A stretch of DNA of 64,000 nucleotides, taken from positions 26,710,118 through 26,774,117 of the forward strand of contig CM033106.1 of assembly GCA_019321725.1 (NCBI GenBank). Direction: 5' to 3'. The notes under the pieces were generated by a model that was not told the origin of the DNA, did not search any database, and was given only the letters and a program-made list of their open reading frames with translations. Shown here piece after piece: positions 63,192-64,000 of the stretch; position 1 is the stretch's first letter, and each line of letters opens with the position of its first letter. This DNA comes from Paulownia fortunei. Lineage: Eukaryota; Streptophyta; Magnoliopsida; Lamiales; Paulowniaceae. The position numbers and the translations under genes are program-made.

Positions 63192-64000
63192 GTATATTCT
63201 GATCCTGTGGAAAGTCTTATCTATACTTGAATTTGTGTAGCTTGTTCAAATATTTTGATCTTCCTTGTTTTCATTAAGATCTTTAATCTAAACTTGCTAA
63301 TTTTTTATCACAAACGTTAGGCAAACACCATTATCCTACTGAAAGAAGCTATAATAACCACTACATTAGTAGAAACGTCTTGTAAATGTTATCAGGTAGA
63401 TGCAACTTTGAATATCAATTCTACTGTCTGTTTTGTTGGTGGACTGCAACTTAAATAGTGAAGTCTGCGGGAGAAGATGTCATAAATTGATTAAATAGCG
63501 AGTCCCTTTCCGAGTTTCTTCGTTTGCTATAGAAATTGTATATGCCTTGTGCAGAGCTTGCCAAGAATATTTCCTCAAGTAACAGAAAATATGCATTTTA
63601 TGGCTAATACTCAGTACAATAGAGTTACCCTTCACATACACGCACGTAGGGTAAGAATGGTTGCAGCTTTGCTGCCTTAATTGTCAACTTGATTAGTTGC
63701 AAATTAATTGTCTGATGTGAGAAGACTTGTACTGTGACTGCTGCCATTCATGTTCAGACGAGATTCTGTTGACAATTGGTTCCATGTCTATTAAATAATT
63801 TTGCTGCTTTACTTGAATTGGTTTGCTGTTTTGATGTATGCATGTTATTACATGTTTTAACAAGCAAATACACTAAATATATTACAGCAACATGTGTAGC
63901 TTGCAATTTTTTATATTGCGCTTTGTTTAAATTCTAAATTGTGATGGTTTGATTCAACATTCATTACATGTAAATCCTGCCATTTCGTTTTCCTCATTTC
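63192..64000. other. Separase intron 17 and beyond
   Basis: After the donor GTATAT at 63192 I see no exon that continues the frame (phase 1) convincingly. An open stretch at 63321-63396 between an AG and a GT is in the wrong phase for the exon 17 end. It may be a cryptic or alternative exon. Confidence 0.4.

Overview
This window is nuclear DNA from a flowering plant, most likely a eudicot. The evidence is spliced genes with GT-AG introns, AT-rich introns and intergenic DNA, plant-only gene families (plantacyanin, a plant LINE with a DUF4283-type ORF1) and plant promoter words (telo-box, TGGGCC/T site II, E2F). I cannot name the species. There are no operons, CRISPR arrays, rRNA genes or tRNA genes that I can recognise.

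Layout. (1) 1-1570: AT-rich DNA with a 1348-bp-spaced direct repeat. (2) About 1570-27031: a tandem segmental duplication. Unit 1 (about 1570-10484) and unit 2 (about 10492-27031) each carry, on the minus strand, a ghost plantacyanin (C), plantacyanin A, plantacyanin B and the 3' end of a sterol-glucosyltransferase-like gene. Unit 2 is longer mainly because a 5.9-kb L1-type LINE landed just upstream of the A2 start codon and a 1.27-kb AT-rich element landed between A2 and B2. A1 and B2 look intact; B1 and A2 each carry a one-base frameshift in exon 1, so each paralogue survives once, on opposite units. (3) 25018-36028: the full 15-exon minus-strand UGT (about 517 aa), whose 3' part lies in unit 2; the unit 1 copy is only a decayed exon 14. 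One of its introns appears to be GC-AG. (4) 36029-42542: gene-free DNA with two long inverted-repeat elements. (5) 42543-47377: four-exon plus-strand PYM (partner of Y14-Mago). (6) 49042-52483: eight-exon minus-strand MRT4 (ribosome assembly), with telo-box and site II motifs upstream. (7) 54644-63191 and beyond: plus-strand separase, of which 17 exons are visible; the catalytic domain lies past the window edge, and an E2F-type site sits about 90 bp upstream of the start.

The single-copy genes are unrelated housekeeping genes (mRNP/EJC recycling, 60S assembly, sister chromatid separation). They do not form a joint pathway. I did not find a new biological system. The most informative content is the history of the duplicated plantacyanin/UGT block: reciprocal loss, a ghost third paralogue, a templated repair scar and an insertion that cuts a gene from its promoter. 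Exon borders were set by hand from splice signals, reading frame and family conservation; no alignment was run.
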